The notes: generated by a model not told the origin, from the sequence alone. DNA of 64,000 nucleotides from Flavobacterium sp. CBA20B-1 (GCF_028473145.1 NZ_CP092370.1:2604001-2668000), one strand, 5' to 3'; shown: positions 45,099 through 54,577, numbered from the stretch's first letter. Translations and numbers: made by a program.

Positions 45099-45563
45099 TA
45101 CACCAAAGGTGTCATTTCTATTTCAAAGCATAATGTATAAAACAATTTAAGTGCCAAATAAATAGATATGCAATGTAATAATCTTAAAATCAATTGTTTA
45201 TTTTTAAAAATAATTTTTTTTGATAAAACCCACCCACTTTTTATCAAAAAATTATGGTAAAAAAATCCCCACATTGTATAAAAAAACCTTAAAAAGGGAT
45301 TTTTATATGCTATTTTATTTTAACAATGGTTTGTTTATAGACTAATTTTAAGTAAGTAATTTTTATTGTAAATATTTTAAAGCTTTTGTTGCTACCAATT
45401 TTTAAATAAAAATCGGCATATTTTAATCTTATTAAAGAGAAAGCTCTTTAGAATGGTCAATACTTTCTTAATGTATAAGTTTTGGTTTGAATTTATTGAT
45501 TTCATGCTCTAAATTTCTATTTTGGGGCAAGGTATTTGCGTGATTATTGTAAAATAAATTGTT
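45099..45563. other. AT-rich intergenic region before egtD
   Basis: No gene seen in 465 bp. It holds the possible minus-strand promoter at 45124-45158 and a 9-bp inverted repeat, AAAAATCCC (45261-45269) and GGGATTTTT (45296-45304), with a 26-nt loop. A TATTTGCG stretch about 30 bp before egtD may form part of its promoter. Confidence 0.45.
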
Positions 45564-46547
45564 ATGAAAACTGAACACGCTGTTAATCCTCCAGATCAAA
45601 TCAATCAAAATTCTGATATTTTTCGAGCTGATATTTTGAGGGGATTAAACCAAGAAAATAAAAAACTTCCGTCTAAATATTTTTATGATAAAATTGGCGA
45701 CCGACTTTTTCAAGCCATCATGAAAATGCCTGAATACTATCTCACAAATTGTGAACTAGACATTTTTAAAAACAAAACCAGTGAAATTGTCGAAGTGATA
45801 ATGCACAATCACACACCGTTCGATTTAATTGAATTAGGAGCTGGAGATGCCACAAAATCGGTTTATTTATTGCAACATTTACTAGAAAAAAAAGCAGCGT
45901 TTAGTTATCTTCCTATTGATATTTCCGAAAATATTTTGTCGGAATTGGTGCAGCAAATGGAAACGAAATTGCCCCAGCTATCCGTCGTTCCAATGCAAGG
46001 TGATTATTTTGAAATGCTAGAACAAGCCACCAAGCAATCCGAAAACCGTAAAGTGGTTCTTTTTTTAGGAGGAAATATCGGCAATATGGAAGCAGACGAA
46101 GCATTGTTTTTTTGTAAAAAACTGCACAGCAAGTTGCATCCGGGCGATATGGTACTTATGGGGTTCGATTTAAAGAAAAATCCGCATACCATTCTTGCTG
46201 CATACAATGATTCTGAAGGAATTACGGCAGCATTTAACGTGAATCTTTTAAACCGTATCAATCGTGAATTGCATGCTGATTTCAAAATAGAAAATTTTCA
46301 ACATTATCCGATTTATGATCCTGTTTCAGGTGCATGCCGCAGTTATTTGGTTAGTATTTGTAAACAAAAGGTGACAATTGATGATGAAGTGATTGATTTT
46401 GAAGCAAATGAGTTGATAGACATGGAAATTTCACAGAAATTCACCACCGAACAAATCCATCATTTAATGCATCACTCGGGCTTTCAGTCGCTAAAAAATA
46501 TTAGTGACTCTAAAAAATGGTTTATTGATGCTATTTGGATGGCTTAA
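45564..46547 (+). CDS. egtD: L-histidine N-alpha-methyltransferase EgtD
   Basis: 327-aa SAM-dependent enzyme that trimethylates histidine to hercynine, first step of ergothioneine synthesis. Family features: LPSKYFYDKIGDRLFQAIMKMPEYYLTNCELDIF (substrate cap), SAM loop LIELGAGDATKSVYLL, YLPIDISENIL, LFLGGNIGNME, GFDLKKNPHTILAAYND and AFNVNLLNRINRELHADF. Length matches EgtD. egtB follows after 12 bp in the same direction. No egtC, egtE or egtA is visible, which fits bacteria using a short pathway or distant partner genes. Confidence 0.93.
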   Translation: MKTEHAVNPPDQINQNSDIFRADILRGLNQENKKLPSKYFYDKIGDRLFQAIMKMPEYYLTNCELDIFKNKTSEIVEVIMHNHTPFDLIELGAGDATKSVYLLQHLLEKKAAFSYLPIDISENILSELVQQMETKLPQLSVVPMQGDYFEMLEQATKQSENRKVVLFLGGNIGNMEADEALFFCKKLHSKLHPGDMVLMGFDLKKNPHTILAAYNDSEGITAAFNVNLLNRINRELHADFKIENFQHYPIYDPVSGACRSYLVSICKQKVTIDDEVIDFEANELIDMEISQKFTTEQIHHLMHHSGFQSLKNISDSKKWFIDAIWMA

Positions 46548-46559
46548 AAAAAGAAAAAA

Positions 46560-47750
46560 ATGGATCAAAACACTTCTAGTAAAAATACAACCAAAAAAAC
46601 AGATTGGCTGGCAATGTATCGCCACATTCGCATGCATACAGAAACTATTTGCAAACCTTTACAAACTGAGGATTATGTGGTGCAACCAATAGTTGATGTG
46701 AGTCCGCCGAAATGGCACTTAGGACATACTACTTGGTTCTTTGAAACTTTTTTGTTGCAACCACATTTGCCAGATTATCAAGTTTTTAACACCAATTATA
46801 ATTATGTGTTTAATAGTTATTACGAAACAATTGGTGCACGTGTAATCCGTACCGACAGAGGTAATTTAAGCCGTCCGTCTGTTGCAGAAATTTATCAATA
46901 TAGGGCGTATGTAGATGCGCAAATGGTGCTTTTTTTACAAAGTATCCACTTTACGGAGCATTTACATCCGTTATTGGAATTGGGATTAAATCATGAACAG
47001 CAACACCAAGAGCTACTTTTGGCAGATATAAAATATATCTTGGGACACAACCCGCTTTTTCCTGTTTACGAATCCAAAAAAATGCCAGAAAACAAAGTGT
47101 TTTTAGATGATTCAATGTGTACTATTAACGAAGGTATTTATGAAATTGGTTATAATGGTGACGGATTTTGTTTTGACAATGAAAAGAACAGACACAAGGT
47201 TTTTTTGAATCGTTTTCAGATTGCAACATCGCCCGTTACCAATGAAGAGTATCTGCAATTTATAGAATCGGGTGGTTATCATGATTTTAAGTATTGGCAT
47301 GCAGAAGGTTGGGATTGGGTGCAAAAGCATCAAATAGAAGCACCGCTTTATTGGCATTTTATTGATGACAGATGGATGTATTACACGTTCAATGGATTGC
47401 AGGAAATAAACAGGCAACAAGCGGTTTGTCATGTAAGCTTTTACGAAGCAGCAGCTTTTGCCCAATGGAAAGAAATGCGTTTGCCAACCGAAGTAGAGTG
47501 GGAGGTTGCAGCCGAAGAATTAAATTGGGGAAGTTGTTGGGAATGGACAAATTCGGCCTATTTACCTTATCCAGGATTTCAAAAAGAAGCAGGTGCTGTG
47601 GGCGAATACAATGGCAAATTTATGGTGAGCCAAATGGTTTTGCGTGGAGCTTCGATTGCTACACCAGCAAACCACAGCCGTAAAACATACCGCAATTTTT
47701 TCTATCCCAATTTAAGGTCGCAATTCACAGGAATTCGATTAGCAAAGTAG
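46560..47750 (+). CDS. egtB: EgtB-type sulfoxide synthase
   Basis: 396-aa non-haem iron enzyme joining hercynine to cysteine or gamma-glutamylcysteine by oxidative C-S bond formation. N-terminal DinB-like domain with PPKWHLGHTTWF (iron His, probably H56) and LGLNHEQQHQE (H145, H149, HX3HXE motif). C-terminal FGE-sulfatase fold: FQIATSPVTNEEYLQFIESGGY, CHVSFYEAAAFAQWKEMRLPTEVEWEVAAE, and the end NHSRKTYRNFFYPNLRSQFTGIRLAK. It lacks the methyltransferase domain of OvoA, which fits the separate egtD. Which thiol donor is used is not clear. Confidence 0.93.
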   Translation: MDQNTSSKNTTKKTDWLAMYRHIRMHTETICKPLQTEDYVVQPIVDVSPPKWHLGHTTWFFETFLLQPHLPDYQVFNTNYNYVFNSYYETIGARVIRTDRGNLSRPSVAEIYQYRAYVDAQMVLFLQSIHFTEHLHPLLELGLNHEQQHQELLLADIKYILGHNPLFPVYESKKMPENKVFLDDSMCTINEGIYEIGYNGDGFCFDNEKNRHKVFLNRFQIATSPVTNEEYLQFIESGGYHDFKYWHAEGWDWVQKHQIEAPLYWHFIDDRWMYYTFNGLQEINRQQAVCHVSFYEAAAFAQWKEMRLPTEVEWEVAAEELNWGSCWEWTNSAYLPYPGFQKEAGAVGEYNGKFMVSQMVLRGASIATPANHSRKTYRNFFYPNLRSQFTGIRLAK

Positions 47751-47878
47751 TAATTTTTTATTGTAATTTGGAATTAATGTTAAAATAAAGAAATATTTTT
47801 AACGTGTTGTTAGGGAATTCTTTCATCATTAAACATTCCATTCTTTGTAATTTTATAATCCACAAAAAGAAAGCAAAC

Positions 47879-48550
47879 ATGAAATCATCGATTTTTATTA
47901 ATACGTTCAGCATCATTTTAGCTAGTTTTTTCATTATGCCTATTTTGGGTTGCAACAAGAAAACTACTGAATTTGCCACCCGAAACACCGCCTCTAATAA
48001 GCCATCTACACAAGTTGTTACAGATACAGCAACGTTTGCAGCAGGATGTTTTTGGTGTGTAGAAGAACAGTTTAAGCAGTTAAATGGTGTGCTTTCGGTT
48101 ACATCGGGATATACTGGTGGAACGCTTTCTAATCCAACTTACGAAGAAGTAACTTCTGGAAACACGGGGCATGCGGAGGCGTGTGCTATTGTTTTTAATC
48201 CACGAGTGATTTCATACAGAGAATTGTTGCAAGCTTTTTTCATAGCCCACGATCCCACACAATTGAATCGACAAGGAAATGATATTGGAACGCAGTACCG
48301 CTCGGCAATTTTTTACCATAATTCGGAACAAAAAGAATTGGCTGAATTTTATATTGATGCATTAAACAAAGAAAAAGCATACAACCAGCCCATTGTTACA
48401 GAAGTATCATTGTTCAAAACTTTTTATCCGGCCGAAGAATACCATCAAAATTATTACGAAAACAATCCGGATAAAGCTTATTGCCGATTAGTGATTCAAC
48501 CAAAAGTGGAAAAATTCAAAAAGGTTTTTAAAGAGCAATTAAAGAAATAA
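47879..48550 (+). CDS. msrA: Peptide-methionine (S)-S-oxide reductase, lipoprotein form
   Basis: 223 aa. Repairs methionine-S-sulfoxide in proteins. The catalytic motif is GCFWCVEE with C57 as nucleophile; GYTGG, GHAEACAIVF, FFIAHDPTQLNRQGNDIGTQYRSAIF and FYPAEEYHQNYYENNP are standard. N-terminal lipoprotein signal MKSSIFINTFSIILASFFIMPILGC (C25) places it in the periplasm or outer membrane. A GTG further up (47804) is in frame, but an ATG at 47879 begins the signal peptide properly and a TAATTTTA -7-like box lies between them. It follows egtB by 128 bp, adding to a redox-defence group. Confidence 0.93.
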   Translation: MKSSIFINTFSIILASFFIMPILGCNKKTTEFATRNTASNKPSTQVVTDTATFAAGCFWCVEEQFKQLNGVLSVTSGYTGGTLSNPTYEEVTSGNTGHAEACAIVFNPRVISYRELLQAFFIAHDPTQLNRQGNDIGTQYRSAIFYHNSEQKELAEFYIDALNKEKAYNQPIVTEVSLFKTFYPAEEYHQNYYENNPDKAYCRLVIQPKVEKFKKVFKEQLKK

Positions 48551-48585
48551 GTTGCTAAAATTGTTGGAGTAAAACAAAGGCAAAT

Positions 48586-49242
48586 TCAATCTTCTTGAAC
48601 AACAAAAAAAACTGATTCATAAAACCCATAGAAAGTAGTAGCGCCTTTTGTTTTTTGCACGGCCATTCCGGTAAATCCGCTAAATGCAGGTAAAATCAAC
48701 TGATTTTTTTGAACCATAAAACAAGGCAATCGTTTGCTTTTATTTTTTAACAACGGAATTTGAACTCCCGGATGTAAGTGTCCCGATATAGCTGGTAGCT
48801 TTTGATTTTCTATAGGTTCATGAACCACCAAAATACCGCAAATTTCCAAATGCTGGTAAATATTTTTAAAACCTAAACTTTTTATGAACGAATCGGGCAA
48901 ACGGTCGTGGTTTCCCTTCACTAGTTGAAAATTAATGGCATCATGTTCTGCGATAAGTTGTTTTAAATCAGTTACTTCTTTGTTGTTTCCTGCGTGGATT
49001 AAATCGCCAACAATAAGGATGTTTTTTGGTTGATAATGCAAAATTAAATTTTTTAATCGTTGCAAATCAAGTGTGTGCAAATAAGAAGGCATTGCAATGC
49101 CATTTTTCCGAAAGTAGGCACTTTTACCAGAATGCAAATCCGAAAAAATCAATGTTTGTAAAGCAGGCCAAAACATGCTTCGCTGATTGTTTAATAGAAA
49201 TTCTTGCCCGCCAAAATGCAACAATTTTTCGATAATTTTCAT
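48586..49242 (-). CDS. pdeM: Ligase-associated DNA damage response endonuclease PdeM
   Basis: 218-aa binuclear metallophosphoesterase. Metal motifs in order: FSDLHSGK, VGDLIHAG, VKGNHDRLP, VVHEP and SGHLHPGV. The N-terminus (EFLLNNQRSMFWPALQTLIFSDLH) is that of the PdeM family. It is the last gene of the four-gene ligase-associated operon and overlaps the helicase gene by four bases. Family knowledge: the proteins of this operon form a DNA repair module with ligase, exonuclease and helicase activities; the phosphoesterase's natural substrate is unsettled. Confidence 0.93.
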   Translation of the reverse strand: MKIIEKLLHFGGQEFLLNNQRSMFWPALQTLIFSDLHSGKSAYFRKNGIAMPSYLHTLDLQRLKNLILHYQPKNILIVGDLIHAGNNKEVTDLKQLIAEHDAINFQLVKGNHDRLPDSFIKSLGFKNIYQHLEICGILVVHEPIENQKLPAISGHLHPGVQIPLLKNKSKRLPCFMVQKNQLILPAFSGFTGMAVQKTKGATTFYGFYESVFFVVQED

Positions 49243-51692
49243 TTCTTTTTTTTCTTTAAATTTCGTTCAATCATTCGTTCCAGACGGGTTGCTAAATCTT
49301 CACTTGATAGCGATTGCCTTAAACTATCTGCTTTAATCGGAAAACTTAATGGTGTGTATCGGTCTGAAAATTGTAATAACACGGTGCTTTCAGCAATTCT
49401 TTGAAAGGTTTTTTGCAACCGTACTTCTTCTAATTGTTGATTGAAAACCTCGGTGTATGCTTGCTTTACCAATAAATGAGTAGGCTCGTTTTCTTCTAAA
49501 ACTTTAAAAATAATTCCCGACGATGCCTGAAGCGATTTGTTGTTTCGTTGAGCACCCGGAAAAGTTTGTATCACCAAACCTGCAATCACGGCAATGTCTC
49601 TGAACTTGTGCAGCGCCATTTCAGCTGCATTGATGCTTCCAACCACATCATCCATCAATCCGTTACTGCTTAAAAGTTCTTGCAATAATTCTTCATTAAT
49701 AGGAATGGGTTGGTCTGAAAACAACTCAAAACCAAAATCGTTCATTGCAATGGAAAAACTAATCGGGAAACGTTTACTTATACGATAAGCAATTACAGTA
49801 GCCATCACTTCGTGCACAAATCTTCCTTCTAAAGGATACATAAACAAATGATACCCCTCTCGTGTATGAATGCTTTCTACTAGAAATTCTTTATCAGTGG
49901 GCAAGGTGGAATAGTTTTTTTGATACTGCAACAAAGGACCTAAAAAAGCAACTTCTTTCGCTTTTGATTCGCTTTTTGCTGCTTCGGCTATTTTTTTTCG
50001 CAAAAATGATCCTAAATCGGCACTTAAAGGCAATCTGCCTCCCAACCAACTGGGCGTGATGGCTTTTCCTGATGCGTTGCGTACAAAAACCGTAAGTTCT
50101 TTCATGCGAACATATTCCAAAACCCTTCCAGCTAATATAAATTTATCTCCAACTTTTAATTTAGTGAGAAAATATTCTTCTACCATTCCGATATATCCGC
50201 CCGAAACATATTTTACTCGAAGCATGGCATCGCTTACAATCACACCAATATTTAGGCGGTGCAGCATGCCAATTCTTCTTTTAGTAATCACATATTTCCC
50301 GTCATCGGCAACCGACACCCTGTGAAATTCTTCGTAATGTTCGCCCAATTTACCGCCTTTGGTGATAAAAGCCAAGCACCACAACCAATCTTCTTCAGAG
50401 ATAAAATGAAAAGCGTGGGTGTTTTTAATGATTGGAAATGTTTCTTCGGGGTAAAAACCGCCACCCAAAGCCAAGGTTACTAAAAACTGAATCAGCACAT
50501 CGTATGTTAAAACCAAAGGTTCTCGTTTCTCGATGATTTTATTTTTAAAAGCATCTTTGAGAGCAGCAACTTCAAGCAGTTCCAAAGAATGGGTAGGAAC
50601 AAAGTAAATGGTGGATGTTTCAAAAGGAGAATGACCACTTCTGCCTGCTCTTTGAAGAAACCGGGCAATACCTTTGCTGGATCCTATTTGAACCACGGTG
50701 TCAACAGGTTTAAAATCAACCCCTAAATCGAGTGATGAGGTGCAAACAACTGCTTTTAATTGCCCGTTGCTCAGCGATTCTTCAATCCATTTACGAAGAT
50801 GATGATCTATAGAACCATGATGAAGCGCAATTTGACCAGCAAAATCGGGGTGCGCATCCAATAACAATTGATACCAAAGCTCACTTTGACTGCGGGTATT
50901 GGTAAAAATAAGGGTGGATTTACTTTTTAAAACAAGTTGTACCACTTTGTTGGTTAGTTTACTACCAAGATGACCAGCCCATGGCAAAACGTCCACATGA
51001 TCTGGATAAACAGGCACTATTTTTATCTGCTTTTTTTCTTTCGAAATAATTTTTATTTTTTTGGGAAAATTAGGCAACAATACATCCATTGCCTGATCTA
51101 TATTGCCAATAGTGGCTGTAATTCCCCAAATTTTTAATGCGGGAAGTGTACTTCTAAGATATGCAATAGCAAGTTCAACCATAACGCCGCGCTTGTTTCC
51201 CAGCAATTCGTGCCATTCATCAACAGCAATGCAAGCTAGATTTTTGAAAAATTGATCGCGGCTTTTTTGCGCTAAAAGCAAATGCAAACTTTCGGGGGTC
51301 ACAATGAGCACATCGGGCATTTGCTTGATTTGTTTTGCTTTTTGTTTGGGATCGGTGTCGCCATTGCGCACTTCAACCTGCCAATCAAGGCCAATTTCAT
51401 CAGCGGCATGTTGCATAGCTCTTGCTAAATCTTTTGCCAATGAGCGGATGGGAGTTACCCAAATGAGTTTTAAACCGGTTTTCGTTTCATCATATCGATT
51501 CATAAAATCTATAGCAGCAGCCAAAAACACCGAAAATGTTTTACCAAAACCTGTGGGGGCAATTACCAAACCGCTGTATCCTTTGTGGTAGTAATTCCAA
51601 GTGCGTTCTTGAAACTCAAAAGGTGTTTGTTGGTTGCGGTGCATCCAATCGGTAATAATTTGGTAACCTTCGGTGGTATTTACGTTTTTCAT
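49239..51692 (-). CDS. Ligase-associated DNA damage response DEXH-box helicase (Lhr-type)
   Basis: 817-aa superfamily 2 helicase of the Lhr-Core type. Walker A PTGFGKT at 46-52, motif II DEWH in IAVDEWHELLGN, ITATIGN (motif III), TNTRSQSELWYQLL (motif IV), SSLDLGVDF (V) and QRAGRSGH (VI). A winged-helix and Lhr-specific domain follow (about 480-817, including PSWLGGRLPLSADLGSFLRKKI). It separates DNA or RNA-DNA duplexes in 3'-5' direction by family knowledge. It starts one base after the ligase gene stop and overlaps pdeM. Confidence 0.94.
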   Translation of the reverse strand: MKNVNTTEGYQIITDWMHRNQQTPFEFQERTWNYYHKGYSGLVIAPTGFGKTFSVFLAAAIDFMNRYDETKTGLKLIWVTPIRSLAKDLARAMQHAADEIGLDWQVEVRNGDTDPKQKAKQIKQMPDVLIVTPESLHLLLAQKSRDQFFKNLACIAVDEWHELLGNKRGVMVELAIAYLRSTLPALKIWGITATIGNIDQAMDVLLPNFPKKIKIISKEKKQIKIVPVYPDHVDVLPWAGHLGSKLTNKVVQLVLKSKSTLIFTNTRSQSELWYQLLLDAHPDFAGQIALHHGSIDHHLRKWIEESLSNGQLKAVVCTSSLDLGVDFKPVDTVVQIGSSKGIARFLQRAGRSGHSPFETSTIYFVPTHSLELLEVAALKDAFKNKIIEKREPLVLTYDVLIQFLVTLALGGGFYPEETFPIIKNTHAFHFISEEDWLWCLAFITKGGKLGEHYEEFHRVSVADDGKYVITKRRIGMLHRLNIGVIVSDAMLRVKYVSGGYIGMVEEYFLTKLKVGDKFILAGRVLEYVRMKELTVFVRNASGKAITPSWLGGRLPLSADLGSFLRKKIAEAAKSESKAKEVAFLGPLLQYQKNYSTLPTDKEFLVESIHTREGYHLFMYPLEGRFVHEVMATVIAYRISKRFPISFSIAMNDFGFELFSDQPIPINEELLQELLSSNGLMDDVVGSINAAEMALHKFRDIAVIAGLVIQTFPGAQRNNKSLQASSGIIFKVLEENEPTHLLVKQAYTEVFNQQLEEVRLQKTFQRIAESTVLLQFSDRYTPLSFPIKADSLRQSLSSEDLATRLERMIERNLKKKKK

Positions 51693-51693
51693 A

Positions 51694-53274
51694 TTAGGTA
51701 ATTAGCCTTTTAACATCTTCTAAGTCATCAATTTGAGTAGCGTTTTTATCTTTGCGCCAACGTAAAATTCTGGGAAACCGCAAAGCAACTCCCGATTTGT
51801 GCCGACTGCTAAAACCAATGCCTTCAAAAGCAATTTCAAAAACCAATTCAGGTTTTACAGTGCGCACAGGACCAAACTTTTCAATGGCATTTTGGTTTAC
51901 AAATTTACTCACTTCTTGAATTTCTTTATCGGTAAGCCCTGAATATGCTTTGGCAATGGTGACCAATTCGTTGCCGTTTTTCACAGCAAATGTGTAATCG
52001 GTATAATAACCGCTTCTTCGTCCGCTTCCTTTTTGTGCATAAATAAGCACCGCATCAATGGTTAATGGATCTGTTTTCCATTTCCACCAATCCCCGCGTT
52101 TTCTGCCCGTGTGATAAGGCGAGTGCAGGTTTTTTAGCATTAATCCTTCACTATTTATGGCTCTTGCATTGTTGCGAATTGCCGCTAATTGATCCCAACT
52201 TTTTTCATTGATAACAGGCGACAAATGGATAGATTCTTGATTTGGTGTGTTGAAATATCTTTCTAAAACAGCTCTTCTGTTTGCTAATGCCTCTGTTCGA
52301 AGATCTTGGTTTTGCCATTCCAACACATCATAAATGTATAACGAAACAGGTAGTTCATCAAGCATTTTTTTAGGAAGCTTTTTACGGTTGAGCCTTTTTT
52401 GAAGTTCACTGAAATTATAAACTTCTTGATTTTTAACCACTAAAAGTTCGCCATCAATCACAAAATCATATGGAAAATTGGCAAAAGCTGCTTCGATTTC
52501 AGGAAATTGGTTGGTGATTAGTTCCTCGCCACGCGACCAAATAAAAAACGAACCATCTCTTTTAATCACTTGTGCCCGAATGCCGTCCCATTTATATTCA
52601 ATTTGCCAATCGGAAATATTGCCGAGCGACTTTAAGTCTTTGTCTAGCGCATAAGCCAAACAAAAAGGATAGGGTTTGCTTTTATTAACTTGCGTGTATG
52701 CACCGGTGATTAATCCTTCAAAATCAACATCTTCACGCCTCCATTCTCCCATAATACTGTGAGTTACCGCCGCTGGTTCCTTATCGAAATATTTTGCCAA
52801 AGCATTTATAACGGTTTTAGAGGAAACACCAATTCTAAAACTTCCGCCCAGTAGTTTATTAAAAATAAATCGTTCGGTACTGCTCATTGCATGCCAATTA
52901 GATACCACATACGCTCGTTTCTCGTCTTCGGTGGCATCTTTCAAAGCTGTGATTTCATCCATATATTGGCTGAGCGATTTTTCGGATCGGGTTTCATAGT
53001 TGGGTAGCAAAAGGGCAATGGTTTCGCCTAAATCGCCCACAGCTGCATAACTTTCTGCAAAAAGCCACTCTGGCAATTTTGTTTCTTCTAAAATCCATTG
53101 TTTAAGCAACTTGGTGGTAACGCTTCTTTTTGGGCGCTTGCCTGTGAAAAGGGACAAAAACCATAGTTTATCCTCATTTGAAGCTGTTTTAATAAACAAT
53201 TCAATAGCTGCTATTTTTTGCAAATTTTTATTGGTGCTGTCTAAAGTATGGATAAGCTGGGCAAATTCTTTCAT
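51694..53274 (-). CDS. ATP-dependent DNA ligase (ligase-associated operon type)
   Basis: 526 aa. The nucleotidyltransferase motif I is YKWDGIRAQ with the AMP-accepting Lys at 228. DGELLVV is motif III, SEGLMLKNLHSPYHTGRKRGDWWKWK covers motifs IV and V, and the OB domain ends with the PELVFEIAFEGIGFSSRHKSGVALRFPRILRWRKDK of ATP ligases. An N-terminal alpha-helical DNA-binding domain (1-200) is present. It is distinct from the replicative NAD-dependent LigA. It overlaps the exonuclease gene by four bases. Confidence 0.94.
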   Translation of the reverse strand: MKEFAQLIHTLDSTNKNLQKIAAIELFIKTASNEDKLWFLSLFTGKRPKRSVTTKLLKQWILEETKLPEWLFAESYAAVGDLGETIALLLPNYETRSEKSLSQYMDEITALKDATEDEKRAYVVSNWHAMSSTERFIFNKLLGGSFRIGVSSKTVINALAKYFDKEPAAVTHSIMGEWRREDVDFEGLITGAYTQVNKSKPYPFCLAYALDKDLKSLGNISDWQIEYKWDGIRAQVIKRDGSFFIWSRGEELITNQFPEIEAAFANFPYDFVIDGELLVVKNQEVYNFSELQKRLNRKKLPKKMLDELPVSLYIYDVLEWQNQDLRTEALANRRAVLERYFNTPNQESIHLSPVINEKSWDQLAAIRNNARAINSEGLMLKNLHSPYHTGRKRGDWWKWKTDPLTIDAVLIYAQKGSGRRSGYYTDYTFAVKNGNELVTIAKAYSGLTDKEIQEVSKFVNQNAIEKFGPVRTVKPELVFEIAFEGIGFSSRHKSGVALRFPRILRWRKDKNATQIDDLEDVKRLIT

Positions 53275-54281
53275 ACGCTTTCCGGTGTTTGTTCGTCCTC
53301 TTCTTCATTTCCAAAAGCAGTGTGCAGTTCTACCGCATGCATCCCGTTTTCATTAAGATATTTAGCAAAAGCAGCAGTTTGTCCGTGGGTAACATAAACT
53401 TTTTCGGCTTCTGTAGCTTTCACAGCAGTTAAAAGTCCGTCCCAATCGGCATGGTCACTTACGGCAAATCCCGCATCGGCACTTCGCCATCTTCTTGCAC
53501 CGCGCACTTGCATCCAACCCGAACAAACGGCATAAGCCATGTTAGGAATTTTCTTTAAAGCGGTACTTTCAACTAAGGCAGGGGGCACAATTACAACTGC
53601 TTGGTTCACATGTTGCACCGATTCACGAAAGTCAACAATTTGATAATCGGGAAGGTCAACACCCACACTTTTATAAGCTTCATTCAATTTTGCAATGGAA
53701 TAGTGAGTGAATATGGGGCCAACACCGCTTAAAGCTTTCAGGATGCGTTGCGCTTTTCCAAGAGAATATCCCACAAAGACAGAAGTTTTACCGTTTTTTT
53801 GGTTGGCAATGACCCAATCGAGCATCAATTGATTCAATTGTTCCACAGACGACCATTTGTAAATAGGCAAACCAAAAGTGCTTTCTGTTACAAATTCGTG
53901 GCATTTAACTGGTTCAAAAGGGGTTGACAATCCATCATTTTGTAACTTGTAATCACCCGAAACTACAGCTATTTTTCCCTTATATTCCATTCGGATTTGA
54001 GCCGAACCAATAATGTGACCTGCGGGGTGAAAAGAAACCTTTACCCCGTTTATAATTAGCGACTCATTGTAAGCAATACCTTGTACCTGAATATCTTTGC
54101 CAATTCGGCTGTGAAGGATAGGTACTGTAAAATGATGACACAAATAGCGTTTCATTCCCCAACGGGCATGATCGGCATGCGCGTGCGTTATTAGTGCATA
54201 ATCAACGGGTTTCCATGGATCAATATAGAAATTTCCGGGTATGCAATAGAAGCCATTTTCGGTAAAATTTAGTAAACGCAT
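53271..54281 (-). CDS. Ligase-associated DNA damage response exonuclease (MBL fold)
   Basis: 336-aa metallo-beta-lactamase / beta-CASP type nuclease. HAHADH at 33-38 binds metal; further ligands are in HPAGHIIGSAQ, VVSGDYKL and AVSDHADW, with VYVTHGQTAAF near the end. It is related to SNM1/Artemis and CPSF-like nucleases. It is the first gene of the operon exonuclease-ligase-helicase-phosphoesterase, with all junctions overlapping or one base apart. A poor -7 (TACTTTAA, minus strand) lies about 25 bp upstream. Confidence 0.93.
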   Translation of the reverse strand: MRLLNFTENGFYCIPGNFYIDPWKPVDYALITHAHADHARWGMKRYLCHHFTVPILHSRIGKDIQVQGIAYNESLIINGVKVSFHPAGHIIGSAQIRMEYKGKIAVVSGDYKLQNDGLSTPFEPVKCHEFVTESTFGLPIYKWSSVEQLNQLMLDWVIANQKNGKTSVFVGYSLGKAQRILKALSGVGPIFTHYSIAKLNEAYKSVGVDLPDYQIVDFRESVQHVNQAVVIVPPALVESTALKKIPNMAYAVCSGWMQVRGARRWRSADAGFAVSDHADWDGLLTAVKATEAEKVYVTHGQTAAFAKYLNENGMHAVELHTAFGNEEEDEQTPESV

Positions 54282-54366
54282 AAGAAAAACATTTCGTTTG
54301 TATTAAAGTAATATGCGTGTTTTTTAGTGTGCTTTAATATACTTAAAGCTACTTTATTTTAAGGGA

Positions 54367-54401
54367 ATCTGCAAGCTTATTTTTAAAAGAAACTTGCAGA
54401 T
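54367..54401 (-). terminator. Hairpin after the 56-aa lipoprotein gene
   Basis: ATCTGCAAG (54367-54375) pairs perfectly with CTTGCAGAT (54393-54401). It lacks a strong T run, so termination is likely but not certain. Confidence 0.55.
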
Positions 54402-54406
54402 GATTG

Positions 54407-54577
54407 TTATTTTCGTCCTCTCATTTTAGAAAAAATCCAAAGAATGATTCCAATTACAAGAAAAACAAGAAAGAAAGCCCACCACATTCCAGCTTTAAAA
54501 ATGGTTTCTACGGCTTCGCAACTGGTAAGTAACAAGCACATAAAGCCGATACTACCAAATAAAAAATACTTTTTCAT
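54407..54577 (-). CDS. Small lipoprotein with one membrane segment, 56 aa
   Basis: MKKYFLFGSIGFMCLLLTSC (C20) is a lipoprotein signal. It is followed by EAVETIFKAG, a hydrophobic helix (MWWAFFLVFLVIGIILWIF) and a basic tail SKMRGRK. Such proteins are frequent in Flavobacteria and are sometimes misnamed phosphatidate cytidylyltransferase; nothing supports that activity. The frame is open 11 codons further up, but the signal peptide fixes the start at 54577. Its function is unknown. It is isolated between the ligase operon and the SemiSWEET gene. Confidence 0.75.
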   Translation of the reverse strand: MKKYFLFGSIGFMCLLLTSCEAVETIFKAGMWWAFFLVFLVIGIILWIFSKMRGRK

